Part shown: piece after piece, positions 1 through 7,301 of the stretch
Numbering within the stretch: the stretch's first letter is position 1
Layout: each line of letters begins with the position of its first letter
From: an uncultured Treponema sp.
GTDB lineage: Bacteria > Spirochaetota > Spirochaetia > Treponematales > Treponemataceae
Assembly: GCA_937915735.1 (NCBI GenBank)
Contig: CALGGS010000081.1
Span: 1 to 16,465 of the forward strand
Reading direction: 5' to 3'
DNA: 16,465 nucleotides
Made by a program: the position numbers and the translations under genes
Notes under the pieces: generated by a model
Database searches by the model: none
Seen by the model: the letters and a program-made list of their open reading frames with translations, nothing else
Told to the model about the DNA's origin: nothing

Positions 1-2
1 AT

Positions 3-180
3 GCAAGTGTTCAATTTAATGTTTGGCAAATTCAAAAAGTCGAAATTAGGGCTATCCTAGAGAAATACTGCGCTCCGCTATGGAGCAGCGCCGAAGGCGG
101 CCACTGGAAGGAGCGAGCGAAGAGAGCGAGTGAAGAGGCTGAGCGGATAGCGAACTGCGGAACAGCGGTTGCAAGTTGAG
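3..180 (+). CDS. Possible C-terminal tail of an upstream gene, extended through a GC-rich repeat (partial)
   Basis: Frame 3 is open from the window edge to a TGA at 178-180 and has no usable start inside the window. The first 20 or so residues (through VQFNVWQIQKVEIRAILEKY, positions 9-68) read like ordinary protein. The rest is encoded by the GC-rich repeat island and looks artificial (rich in Ala, Glu, Arg). A natural gene end extended in frame by a repeat would explain this. A competing frame from position 1 stops at 58-60 after 19 codons and could be the true tail instead. I do not recognise the product, and the window cuts off everything needed to decide. Confidence 0.3.
61..168. repeat. 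GC-rich repeat island with hairpin and tandem 13-mers
   Basis: This stretch is much richer in G and C than its surroundings. It contains a small hairpin (CGCTCC at 71-76 with GGAGC at 82-86 and a following GCG). It also contains two adjacent 13-mers, GAGCGAGCGAAGA (111-123) and GAGCGAGTGAAGA (124-136), that differ at one base, followed by looser copies of the GAGCGA/TAGCGAA theme to about 155. It has no T-tract, so it is not an obvious intrinsic terminator. It resembles a dispersed intergenic repeat lying just upstream of the next gene's promoter. Confidence 0.55.
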
Positions 181-204
181 TTGCGCCCATATTTTTATTA
201 TAAT
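176..204 (+). promoter_or_regulatory. Promoter of the SpoU methyltransferase gene, probably leaderless
   Basis: TTGAGT (176-181) and TATAAT (199-204) are separated by exactly 17 bp. The expected transcription start, about 7 nt past the -10, falls on the A of the ATG at 211. No Shine-Dalgarno-like purine run lies between them. Confidence 0.6.
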
Positions 205-210
205 GGTCTT

Positions 211-978
211 ATGAAAAATGATGCTAGAAAAGAGCTTGCAGTTTGTGGTTTTGAGGCGGTTAAAGCACTTGTAAAAAACAATCCTCAGAAAATCAGGCGA
301 TTTTATTATACACGCGACAGAATGATGGAATTTAAGGATTTGTTTAAGTCGCTGGCTCAGCGGAAAGTTCCTTACAACAATATTCCGGAAGGGGAGCTTG
401 AAAAACTGAGCGGAACGCCTCATCATCAGGGAGTTGTCGCAATGATAGCTCAGGAAGAAATTTCCCATTTAAATATGGAAATTACAGATGGCTGGCTCCA
501 CAGAAAAGAAAGCGCAATTTTGCTTGACAGGGTAGGAAACGCGAATAATCTTGGGGCGATTGTCAGAAGCGCGGCTTTTTTTGGCTTTAAAAATGTCATA
601 ATTCCCAGGGATGAAGCTCAAAGTTCCGTTACGACGAGCTCTTATCGGGTGGCGCAGGGCGGAATGGAATATGTAAATGTGTATTCGATTCAGTCAATTG
701 AAAAACTTCTCGTTTCAATGCAGGGAAAAATGCTTCGTTTTGGAACTGATGTCCGTGGAAAAGCTCCGATTTCAAAAATCAGTGAGCTTTGCCGTGAGAA
801 AAATAAGCCGGCGTTGATTGTTCTTGGCAATGAAGAGCACGGAATTTCTGAACTTGTGCGAAAAAACTGCGATGAGCTTGTGACGATTCCTTATGGAAAG
901 CAAAGCGAGAAGCCTGCGATTGAAAGTCTGAATGTTGCGCAGGCGGCGGCCGTGATTTTTTATGAATGTTGTAAATAA
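211..978 (+). CDS. SpoU/TrmH-family RNA 2'-O-methyltransferase
   Basis: This is a cytoplasmic SAM-dependent enzyme that methylates the ribose 2'-OH of rRNA or tRNA. The 255-aa protein has an N-terminal substrate-binding-like domain (about 1-90, with CGFEAVKAL and SGTPHHQGV) and a SPOUT domain. The SPOUT domain shows motif 1 (N110 to R119, NANNLGAIVRS), motif 2 (GNEEHGI, 206-212) and motif 3 (SLNVAQAAAV, 239-248), the trefoil-knot SAM site. From memory the N-terminal half looks closest to the E. coli YfiF branch rather than RlmB; this is unverified, so no symbol is given. I chose ATG 211 over an in-frame TTG at 169, because the latter lies in the upstream repeat and its extra residues are not family-like. 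The gene has its own promoter and no Shine-Dalgarno. The target nucleotide cannot be read from sequence. Confidence 0.9.
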   Translation: MKNDARKELAVCGFEAVKALVKNNPQKIRRFYYTRDRMMEFKDLFKSLAQRKVPYNNIPEGELEKLSGTPHHQGVVAMIAQEEISHLNMEITDGWLHRKESAILLDRVGNANNLGAIVRSAAFFGFKNVIIPRDEAQSSVTTSSYRVAQGGMEYVNVYSIQSIEKLLVSMQGKMLRFGTDVRGKAPISKISELCREKNKPALIVLGNEEHGISELVRKNCDELVTIPYGKQSEKPAIESLNVAQAAAVIFYECCK

Positions 979-1008
979 GATTCTTTGGGCTAAGCTCTCA
1001 GAATGACA
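978..1008. repeat. 31-bp dispersed repeat, copy A
   Basis: The element begins AGATTCTT and ends AGAATGACA. It matches copy B (5340-5370) at 24 of 31 positions without gaps. It starts on the last base of the methyltransferase stop codon and runs to the region of the next start codon. It even supplies an ATG (1003) and an AGG just before the likely start at 1015. The ends are partly complementary (ATTCT with AGAAT), so a short stem is possible. Confidence 0.65.
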
Positions 1009-1014
1009 GGAAAA

Positions 1015-1986
1015 ATGAGTATAAAACTTGAGCTAAAAAATGTCAGATTCTCTTTTGGAAAGACTCTTGCCGTTGATGATATTTCCCTCAAGGTCGAGGA
1101 AGGGAGTTTTACGACTCTTTTGGGGCCTTCGGGATGTGGAAAGACAACTTTACTCAGGCTGATTTCTGGATTTTTGGAAGCAGAAAGCGGAGAAGTTTTA
1201 ATTGACGGGGTAAATCAAAAGGGAATCGAGGTGAACGAGCGGGAGGTCGGAATTGTTTTTCAGGATTACGCTCTTTTTCCCCATTTAACTGTCAGTCAGA
1301 ATATCGCCTATGGCTTAAAAATTCAAAAAAAACTTGGAAAAAGCGAAATCAAAGAGAAGATTGATGAAATTTCCGACTCACTTGGTATTGAGGAATTGCT
1401 TTCGAGATTTCCGAATGAGCTTTCTGGCGGGCAGCAGCAGAGAGTCGCCTTGGCGCGTTCCCTTGTTTTAAAGCCGAAGATTCTTTTGATGGACGAGCCC
1501 CTTTCTTCTTTGGATACGAAATTGCGTGGAAAGGTTAGGGAAGAATTAAAGGAAATTCAGCAGAAGCTTAAAATTACGACAGTTTATGTGACCCACGACC
1601 AAGAAGAAGCACTGTCGCTTTCGACGAAAATCGCAATCTTAAATGAGGGGCGTCTTTTGCAGGAAGGAAGTCCGAAAGAAATTTATTTTGAGCCGAAAAA
1701 TGATTTTGTCGCAGATTTTGTCGGAAAAGCAAATATAATCGAAAATAATGGGAAAAGAATAATGATTCGCCCGGAATGGTTTGAGATTGCCTCGGAATTT
1801 GAAAAATCTGAAGTGATATCTTTTTCCGGAACGATTTTGGCGGAAGAATTTTTAGGAAGCAAGACGAGATTTGTTCTTCAAAGCGGAAATAATACTCTTA
1901 CTGCGGATTTTGACACGATTGACTCAGAAAATTTTCGCATTGGCGACAGGATTTCGCTTAAAGCAAAGAAAAACTGGAAGTTGTAA
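1015..1986 (+). CDS. ABC transporter ATP-binding protein, PotA/FbpC-like
   Basis: This is the ATP-hydrolysing subunit of an importer; it works on the inner face of the cytoplasmic membrane. In the 323-aa protein I see Walker A GPSGCGKT (37-44), a Q-loop around VFQDYALFPH (Q83), signature LSGGQQQR (136-143), Walker B ILLMDE (156-161), a D-loop SSLD and the H-loop His in VTHDQ (H194). A C-terminal TOBE-like extension (about 230-323) is typical of iron(III), polyamine, phosphonate or sugar importers of this class. No permease or binding-protein gene is next to it, so the substrate is unknown. An in-frame ATG at 1003 lies inside repeat copy A. I prefer ATG 1015, preceded by AGGA, although the spacing is short. 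Confidence 0.9.
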   Translation: MSIKLELKNVRFSFGKTLAVDDISLKVEEGSFTTLLGPSGCGKTTLLRLISGFLEAESGEVLIDGVNQKGIEVNEREVGIVFQDYALFPHLTVSQNIAYGLKIQKKLGKSEIKEKIDEISDSLGIEELLSRFPNELSGGQQQRVALARSLVLKPKILLMDEPLSSLDTKLRGKVREELKEIQQKLKITTVYVTHDQEEALSLSTKIAILNEGRLLQEGSPKEIYFEPKNDFVADFVGKANIIENNGKRIMIRPEWFEIASEFEKSEVISFSGTILAEEFLGSKTRFVLQSGNNTLTADFDTIDSENFRIGDRISLKAKKNWKL

Positions 1987-2013
1987 GGATTTTTTAGAGG
2001 TTCTTGATACCTA

Positions 2014-2042
2014 TTTTCAATTTTCAAAAATTTCAATAAAAT
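2014..2042 (+). promoter_or_regulatory. Candidate proS promoter, probably leaderless
   Basis: TTTTCA (2014-2019) and TAAAAT (2037-2042) are 17 bp apart. The -10 ends 7 nt before the ATG at 2050, and the spacer to the ATG is pure A/T without a ribosome binding site. The -35 is weak, so the call rests mainly on the -10 and spacing. Confidence 0.4.
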
Positions 2043-2049
2043 ATTATTT

Positions 2050-3882
2050 ATGAAAACTTCAAAATTCTATATTTCTACTCTCCGCGAAGCTCCTAGTGAG
2101 GCTGTTATTGCGAGCCACAAATTAATGCTTCGTGCCGGAATTACACGAAAACTTGGAAACGGACTTTACACTTATCTTCCGTTGGGCGTTCGCTCTCTTT
2201 ATAAACTTGAACAAATTATCCGTGATGAATGGAATGAAATTGGCGCTCTTGAATTTAAACCAACTGTAATAGTTCCTGGCGAAATCTGGAAGGAAAGTGG
2301 TCGCTGGGAAACTATGGGAAGCCAAATGCTCAAGGCGAAAAACCGTGGTGAGCAGGATATGGTCGTTTCTCCGACTGCAGAAGAGGCTTACACAACAATC
2401 GTTCGGGACGGGCTGGACTCTTACAAGCAGCTTCCTGTAAATCTTTATCAGATTAACACAAAATATCGTGACGAAATTCGCCCTCGCTACGGCGTTATGC
2501 GTGGCCGAGAGTTCATTATGGCTGACGGCTACACGATGAACGCAGATGACGAGTCTCTCGACGAGTCTTACAAGGCTTACGAAAAGGCATATTTTAAAAT
2601 CTTCAAGCGGCTTGGCTTAAAAATCATTCCTGTCCGTGCTGACAGCGGTGCTATGGGCGGAAGCGGCTCAGAAGAATTTATGGTCGAAAGCCCAATCGGT
2701 GACGACACATTGATTATCTGTCCGAACGAAAAATGCGGATATGCGGCAAATGTGGAAAAGGCAGAGTGTGCCCCTGACGAGTCAACTAACAAAAAGGGCG
2801 AAAAAGTCTGTGCGACAGAGAAGGCTCTTGAAGAAGTTGAGACTCCGAATGTCTTTTCTATTGAAGATATGGAAAAATTCTTTGATGAGTCAGCAAAAAT
2901 GTTCATCAAATGCTTAATTTATCGGGTAATTAACTCTGCCCTAGATTTTAGCGACACAGAAGTCAGTAAAAATTGGAAAAAGGTAAAAGACGGAGCCGGC
3001 GATTATTATCCTGTTTCGTATGTTTGCGTTTGTATTCGTGCTGATTTGGATGTAAACGAGGCGAAGCTTGCCGCAACACTAAAGGCGAGCGAAGTTGTCC
3101 TTGCAGAAGACGAAGAGATTTTGGAATACGCGCAGGCAGGACACGGCTTTGTCGGTCCAATGACTTCAAAATGCCCTCTTATTGTCGATTATTCTGTAAT
3201 AAAGGACGGCGCGGCTTGTATGCACGATGCAATCACTGGAGCTGGAAAAAATGGCTACCATGTAAAGCATGTTGAGCCACTTCGTGACTTTAAGCCGTAT
3301 ATTAACGCAGATGTCAGACTCGTAAAAGAAGGCGACAAATGTGCTTGTTGTGGCGGCGTTTTCTATCAGAAAAAAGGAAATGAGCTGGGACACATCTTCA
3401 AGCTCGGTCACAAATACACGAAGGCAATGCATGTAACTTTCCTTGGTCAGAACGGAAAGCCTCAGGAGCCTACTATGGGCTGTTATGGAATTGGCGTTGA
3501 CCGAACTCTCGCTTCAATCATCGAGGCAAACAACGACGAAAAGGGAATTATCTGGCCGATGACAGTTGCTCCCTTCCAGGTTTGCATTGTTCCGATTAAA
3601 TACGAAGGCGCAATGAAGGAAGCTGCGGACAAAATCTATGACGAACTTAAGGCCGCAGGAATCGAAGTCCTTCTTGACGACAGAAACGAGCGCCCTGGCG
3701 TAAAATTCGCAGATATGGAGCTGATTGGAATTCCGCTTAGAATTACTGTCGGTGACAAGAATCTTCCAAATGTTGAATTTAAGCCAAGAAGTGCCGAGAA
3801 GGCCGAGCTTATCGGAGTAGCAGAAGTTTCCAAAAAGGCAGAAGAGTTTGTTCGCTCAGAACTTGCACGATTGAATGGGTAG
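2050..3882 (+). CDS. proS: Prolyl-tRNA synthetase, bacterial type with editing insert
   Basis: The enzyme charges tRNA-Pro with proline in the cytoplasm. The 610-aa protein has class II motif 1 around LPLGVRSLYKLEQIIRDEW (43-61), motif 2 YRDEIRPRYGVMRGREF (139-155) and motif 3 GCYGIGVDRTLASI (477-490). An inserted editing (INS) domain spans about 225-410 and a C-terminal anticodon-binding domain about 505-605. Bacterial ProRS is usually about 570 aa. Much of the excess is an extra segment at about 292-322, between FIKCLIY and VSYVCVCIRADLDVNEAKL. Lys287 in FIKCLIY is the likely counterpart of the editing lysine of E. coli ProRS. Two Cys clusters (C224/C229/C240 and C431/C433/C434) could bind metal. 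There is no Shine-Dalgarno. The start fits the family N-terminus. Confidence 0.96.
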   Translation: MKTSKFYISTLREAPSEAVIASHKLMLRAGITRKLGNGLYTYLPLGVRSLYKLEQIIRDEWNEIGALEFKPTVIVPGEIWKESGRWETMGSQMLKAKNRGEQDMVVSPTAEEAYTTIVRDGLDSYKQLPVNLYQINTKYRDEIRPRYGVMRGREFIMADGYTMNADDESLDESYKAYEKAYFKIFKRLGLKIIPVRADSGAMGGSGSEEFMVESPIGDDTLIICPNEKCGYAANVEKAECAPDESTNKKGEKVCATEKALEEVETPNVFSIEDMEKFFDESAKMFIKCLIYRVINSALDFSDTEVSKNWKKVKDGAGDYYPVSYVCVCIRADLDVNEAKLAATLKASEVVLAEDEEILEYAQAGHGFVGPMTSKCPLIVDYSVIKDGAACMHDAITGAGKNGYHVKHVEPLRDFKPYINADVRLVKEGDKCACCGGVFYQKKGNELGHIFKLGHKYTKAMHVTFLGQNGKPQEPTMGCYGIGVDRTLASIIEANNDEKGIIWPMTVAPFQVCIVPIKYEGAMKEAADKIYDELKAAGIEVLLDDRNERPGVKFADMELIGIPLRITVGDKNLPNVEFKPRSAEKAELIGVAEVSKKAEEFVRSELARLNG

Positions 3883-3921
3883 ATGTCTATATAATGCAAA
3901 TTCATATCAACATCTTTACTT

Positions 3922-3954
3922 TTCTATCAAAAAAAATTGATTATAATGATAGAA
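3922..3954. promoter_or_regulatory. Inverted repeat around the GH28 promoter (candidate operator)
   Basis: TTCTATCA (3922-3929) and TGATAGAA (3947-3954) are perfect 8-bp inverted copies 17 bp apart. They bracket a TATAAT (3942-3947) that is the likely -10 of the polygalacturonase gene; its -35 is weak. An inner ATCAA/TTGAT pair is also present. A regulator bound here would occlude the promoter, consistent with substrate-controlled expression. The regulator is not identified. A small mRNA hairpin is unlikely because most of the repeat lies upstream of the expected start of transcription. Confidence 0.5.
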
Positions 3955-3979
3955 TCTGAAAAAGTATAAGGAACGGACT

Positions 3980-5335
3980 ATGACAGAACTCAACATTAAA
4001 GATTTTGGTGGAAAAAACGACGGAGTTTTTGATAATACAAACTCATTCAAGGCGGCTTTTGAAGAAATCGCAAAAAATGGCGGCGGAAAGCTTGTTGTTG
4101 AAGAAGGAACCTGGCTTACAGGTCCGATTGATTTAGTTAGTAATTCAACTTTGGAGCTTAAAGAAGGCGCAGAGCTTTCTTTTATAACCGATCCTAATGC
4201 TTATCCTCCGGCTTTTACTCGCTGGGAAGGCGTTGAGTGTTATGCTCTTCACGCTCTTATTCGGGCAGGGGATGCAAAAAATGTCACTGTAACAGGTAAG
4301 GGCACAATCAACGGGAACGGAAACGCTTGGTGGGAGCTTCGCAAGGCAAAAAAAGAGTCTGGTCAGTCTAGTCCAGAACAGCCCTATGAGCTTGCTCTTG
4401 CAAAACTGAATCCAGGATACGAAAATCAGCCTGGCGGCGGTGGCGGTCGGGAATGTCAGTTCCTGCGTCCTTGTCTCGTTGAATTCGTAAACTGCCAGCA
4501 TGTAACTCTGGAAGGCGTTCACATTAAAGATTCTCCTTTCTGGACAGTTCATCCGCTTTATGTTGATGATTTAGTTCTCAAAAATCTTAAAATCGAAAAT
4601 CCTTATTCTGCTCCGAACACAGACGGAATTGATGTTGATTCCTGCACGAATGTTCAGATTTTGAATTGCTATGTCGCTGTCGGTGACGACGGAATCTGTC
4701 TCAAATCTGGCTCAGGTCCAGACGGAATCCGCGTCAACAAGCCGACTGTAAATGTCACTATAAAAGACTGCACAGTGCGATTTGCTCACGGCGGAATCGT
4801 CTTGGGCTCAGAGACTGCGGCTGGAATTCAGCATGTTCACGCAGAAAATTGTGATTTGAGCGGAACTGACCGGGGAATCAGAATCAAGAGCCGACGAGGA
4901 AGAGGCGGAGACATTTTTGACATCGAGCTTAAAAATCTTGTGATGGATGACACTCTCTGCCCAATCGCAATGAATATGTATTACAAATGTGGAGTTACAG
5001 ACCAGAAATCACCTTTATTCAGTCTTGAAAAACAGCCTGTAACGAGCGAAACACCTCGAATTCACGATGTAAAAATCATCGGCTGTACGGGTAAGAACTG
5101 CAAGGCAAGCGCTGGTTTTATTGTAGGACTTCCTGAAATGCCAATCGACAATCTCGAAATCAGGGATTGCCATTTTACGACGGATGAAAACTCAACTGAA
5201 AGCCCGATGAACAGCGATATGTTCTACGGATTGCCGGAAGTTTCCGTAAAAAGCTTTAGAGTCCGAAATGCCGCTGGGGCAAAGTTCGAGAATGTTCGGA
5301 TTGACGGCCCGAAAGAGACATTTATTTATGAGTAA
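3980..5335 (+). CDS. Polygalacturonase-like glycoside hydrolase, family GH28
   Basis: GH28 enzymes hydrolyse alpha-1,4 bonds between galacturonic acid residues of pectin by an inverting mechanism on a right-handed beta-helix. The 451-aa protein shows the family blocks in order: NTD (213-215), GDDG with the catalytic Asp pair (236-237), a His-Gly block as AHGG (269-272) in place of GHG, and RIK (301-303). Repeated short strands such as VTIKDCTVRF and VKIIGCTGKN fit the helix. The start follows an AAGGAA Shine-Dalgarno at a normal distance. The N-terminus MTELNIKDFGGKND has no signal peptide, so the enzyme probably works in the cytoplasm on imported oligogalacturonides. It ends before a repeat copy and an intrinsic terminator, and so appears to be a single-gene unit. 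Exo versus endo action cannot be decided. Confidence 0.92.
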   Translation: MTELNIKDFGGKNDGVFDNTNSFKAAFEEIAKNGGGKLVVEEGTWLTGPIDLVSNSTLELKEGAELSFITDPNAYPPAFTRWEGVECYALHALIRAGDAKNVTVTGKGTINGNGNAWWELRKAKKESGQSSPEQPYELALAKLNPGYENQPGGGGGRECQFLRPCLVEFVNCQHVTLEGVHIKDSPFWTVHPLYVDDLVLKNLKIENPYSAPNTDGIDVDSCTNVQILNCYVAVGDDGICLKSGSGPDGIRVNKPTVNVTIKDCTVRFAHGGIVLGSETAAGIQHVHAENCDLSGTDRGIRIKSRRGRGGDIFDIELKNLVMDDTLCPIAMNMYYKCGVTDQKSPLFSLEKQPVTSETPRIHDVKIIGCTGKNCKASAGFIVGLPEMPIDNLEIRDCHFTTDENSTESPMNSDMFYGLPEVSVKSFRVRNAAGAKFENVRIDGPKETFIYE

Positions 5336-5339
5336 TTAG

Positions 5340-5370
5340 AGATTCTTCGGGTTACAGCCTTAGAATGACA
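5340..5370. repeat. 31-bp dispersed repeat, copy B
   Basis: The element begins AGATTCTTCGGG and ends TTAGAATGACA, aligned without gaps to copy A (978-1008). It sits just after the GH28 stop codon and immediately before the terminator hairpin. Confidence 0.65.
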
Positions 5371-5374
5371 TAAG

Positions 5375-5398
5375 CACCGCTACGGCGGTGTTTTTTTT
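5375..5398 (+). terminator. Rho-independent terminator after the GH28 gene
   Basis: CACCGC (5375-5380) pairs perfectly with GCGGTG (5385-5390) across a TACG tetraloop, and eight T follow (5391-5398). This closes the GH28 transcript and isolates it from the methyltransferase gene. Confidence 0.9.
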
Positions 5399-5411
5399 GT
5401 GTCAAAAGCTC

Positions 5412-5440
5412 TTGAAAAAATATCTTATAAAACGTATAGT
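5412..5440 (+). promoter_or_regulatory. Promoter of the cytosine methyltransferase gene, probably leaderless
   Basis: TTGAAA (5412-5417) and TATAGT (5435-5440) are separated by 17 bp. The -10 ends 6 nt before ATG 5447, so transcription would start on the initiation codon. It lies downstream of the terminator, which gives the methyltransferase independent expression. Confidence 0.6.
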
Positions 5441-5446
5441 AATGAT

Positions 5447-6514
5447 ATGGACTATAATGTCATTGATTTATTTTCTGGGGTCGGCGGACTAAGCTACGGT
5501 TTTTCTCAAATTTCAAATTTTCATATTTTAGCTGCAAATGAAATCGAAAAAGATATTTCTATTGCTTATTCCCTAAATCACCCTGAAGTAAAAATAATAA
5601 ATTGTAATATCAATGATTTGTCCAAAGAAAAATTGACAGAAGTTATAAATGATAAAAAAATTGATTTAATTGTTGGCGGACCACCTTGTCAGTCTTATTC
5701 AACTCTCGGAAAACGAAAAATGGACGAGAGAGCCAATCTTTTTATGCAATACAAACGAATTCTCGAAATCTTAAAACCTCGGGCATTCGTTTTCGAAAAT
5801 GTTAGTGGTATCTTGAGTATGGATCATGGTAGGCTCTTCGAGAAAATTAAAGAAGAATTTGCAAGTCTTGGATATGAACTGAAATCAAAATTGCTCGATG
5901 CTGTAGATTATGGAGTTCCTCAGCATAGGGAAAGAGTTATTCTTGTAGGGATTAAAGGCGTAAATAATTTCGAGTATCCTTTGCCTACTCATGGTGAAGG
6001 GCTAAAACCTTACATTACATTGGAAGAAGCAATCGGAGATTTACCTCCAATAAAAAGCGGAGAAGAAAATAATACTTTTGATTCAAATTTTAAAAATGAA
6101 TTCTTAGATTTCGTTCGACATGATAATCAAGCAATGACTGAACACTCCGCTCCCAAAAATGGAGAGCATTTAATCAGAATTATGCAAGCCTTAAAAGATG
6201 GTCAGTGCAAAGATGATTTACCAGAAGAACTTCGTCCAAAAAGTGGATATGGAAATACCTATGCAAAACTTTGGTGGAAAAAGCCTTCAACAACTATAAC
6301 TCGAAACTTTGCTTGTCCTTCTTCTTCACGATGTATTCATCCAAGAGATTCAAGGGCGATGTCAATCCGAGAAGGTGCAAGATTGCAAAGTTTTCCAGAC
6401 AGTTACAAATTTTATGGCTCTGACGGAATGAAACGGCTTGAAATCGGAAATGCTGTTCCCCCACTTCTTTCTATAGCTATAGCAAAACAGGTACTGAAAG
6501 CTTTAGAAAATTAA
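5447..6514 (+). CDS. DNA (cytosine-5-)-methyltransferase of a type II restriction-modification system
   Basis: The enzyme methylates C5 of a cytosine within a short DNA site using SAM, protecting host DNA from the neighbouring endonuclease. In the 355-aa protein I see motif I DLFSGVGG (7-14), motif IV GPPCQS with catalytic Cys81, motif VI ENV (117-119), motif VIII QHRER (159-163), motif IX REGARLQSFPD (308-318) and motif X GNAVPP (334-339). The target-recognition region lies between about 175 and 300. A GTG at 5399 is in frame but abuts the T-tract of the terminator and lies upstream of the promoter. ATG 5447 puts motif I at the usual distance from the N-terminus. The gene is AT-richer than its left neighbours, as expected of a transferred cassette. 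The recognition sequence cannot be read from the protein by eye. Confidence 0.95.
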   Translation: MDYNVIDLFSGVGGLSYGFSQISNFHILAANEIEKDISIAYSLNHPEVKIINCNINDLSKEKLTEVINDKKIDLIVGGPPCQSYSTLGKRKMDERANLFMQYKRILEILKPRAFVFENVSGILSMDHGRLFEKIKEEFASLGYELKSKLLDAVDYGVPQHRERVILVGIKGVNNFEYPLPTHGEGLKPYITLEEAIGDLPPIKSGEENNTFDSNFKNEFLDFVRHDNQAMTEHSAPKNGEHLIRIMQALKDGQCKDDLPEELRPKSGYGNTYAKLWWKKPSTTITRNFACPSSSRCIHPRDSRAMSIREGARLQSFPDSYKFYGSDGMKRLEIGNAVPPLLSIAIAKQVLKALEN

Positions 6515-6518
6515 TTTG

Positions 6519-7289
6519 TCATTCATAAGAAATGATTAATTCAGAAACGGGCTTTAATTTCTCTGCAAGTTTCCACTTAAACCATGTTTCTTTTATTGTA
6601 AGGACATCTGTATTTTCAAATGCCTTATGATAATCGTTGTTAGGAATTTTGTAGAATTTTGAAATATTTATAACTGCGGCCAATCCATTAAAAATATCAA
6701 AATGAATTACAAGTGATTCAAGATTATTCTCTTTCAATCTATGTTCTGCTTCAATAATTTTGCTCCTTTTTATATCATTAACACCTGTATATCCTGCTTG
6801 AATTTCAAGACGAATTTTCTTAGTGCAATTAAGAGTTAATTCTAAATCGGCAGTTGCAGCTCTTTTAAAAGTTTCAATGTTTTTCAAATCATCTTGACCA
6901 ACCGCAGAAATAGCACTTTCTTTCACACAAAATAATTTTGCGATTGCAGGTGTAAAAAATTCACAAACAAGATAGCCTCTCATCCAGTTGTAATAAACAT
7001 CACTTGGGTCTCTACCTTGATTCGTAAGCTGTGGGATAATTTCATTATCACGCATAATACAAAAAGCATTCTTTATTTTTAGACAGAATTTTTCAATATC
7101 TTTTTGTTTGATATCTTCTGAAACCGCATCATTAAGTTTACAAAAAATTTCTGTTAAGCGAAAATTGCATTTTTCAATTTTCTCCCAATTTACGACGATA
7201 AAATCAGTTGCTTTGAAATATTTTTGAAGTGTTTGCTTATTTGTAAATCCTAGTTTTTCTCGAAATAAGCGGGTGTAATTTGTATCCAT
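6519..7289 (-). CDS. Probable type II restriction endonuclease (unrecognised family)
   Basis: I do not recognise the 256-aa protein from its sequence alone; the role is inferred mainly from position. It lies 4 bp tail to tail from a cytosine-5 methyltransferase and 12 bp behind a controller-type HTH gene, the layout of a complete restriction-modification cassette. A possible nuclease site is D148 (in ATADLEL) followed by E162-I-Q164 (in IRLEIQAGYTG). A D...ExQ arrangement is a known variant of the PD-(D/E)XK site, as in BglII. Other features are a Trp/Tyr-rich block GRDPSDVYYNWMRGY (92-106) and a Lys-rich segment after the catalytic region. There is no signal peptide or membrane helix. The start has a good Shine-Dalgarno, AGGAG, about 9 nt upstream. 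It would cut unmethylated copies of the shared site. Other nucleases or an unrelated cargo gene are possible. Confidence 0.7.
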   Translation of the reverse strand: MDTNYTRLFREKLGFTNKQTLQKYFKATDFIVVNWEKIEKCNFRLTEIFCKLNDAVSEDIKQKDIEKFCLKIKNAFCIMRDNEIIPQLTNQGRDPSDVYYNWMRGYLVCEFFTPAIAKLFCVKESAISAVGQDDLKNIETFKRAATADLELTLNCTKKIRLEIQAGYTGVNDIKRSKIIEAEHRLKENNLESLVIHFDIFNGLAAVINISKFYKIPNNDYHKAFENTDVLTIKETWFKWKLAEKLKPVSELIISYE

Positions 7290-7301
7290 AAAATTTTTCT
7301 C

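Noticed and set aside
111..136. Possible start of a CRISPR-like array from tandem 13-mers.
   Set aside because: Only two adjacent copies, no spacers, and no cas genes in the window.
169..210. Upstream TTG start for the SpoU methyltransferase.
   Set aside because: It lies in the repeat island and upstream of the -10; the added residues are not family-like. ATG 211 fits better.
52..468. 138-codon minus-strand open frame at the left edge.
   Set aside because: Antisense to the methyltransferase gene and the GC-rich island; no recognisable protein features.
5399..5446. GTG start for the cytosine methyltransferase.
   Set aside because: It abuts the terminator T-tract and lies upstream of a 17-bp-spaced promoter; ATG 5447 puts motif I at the usual distance.
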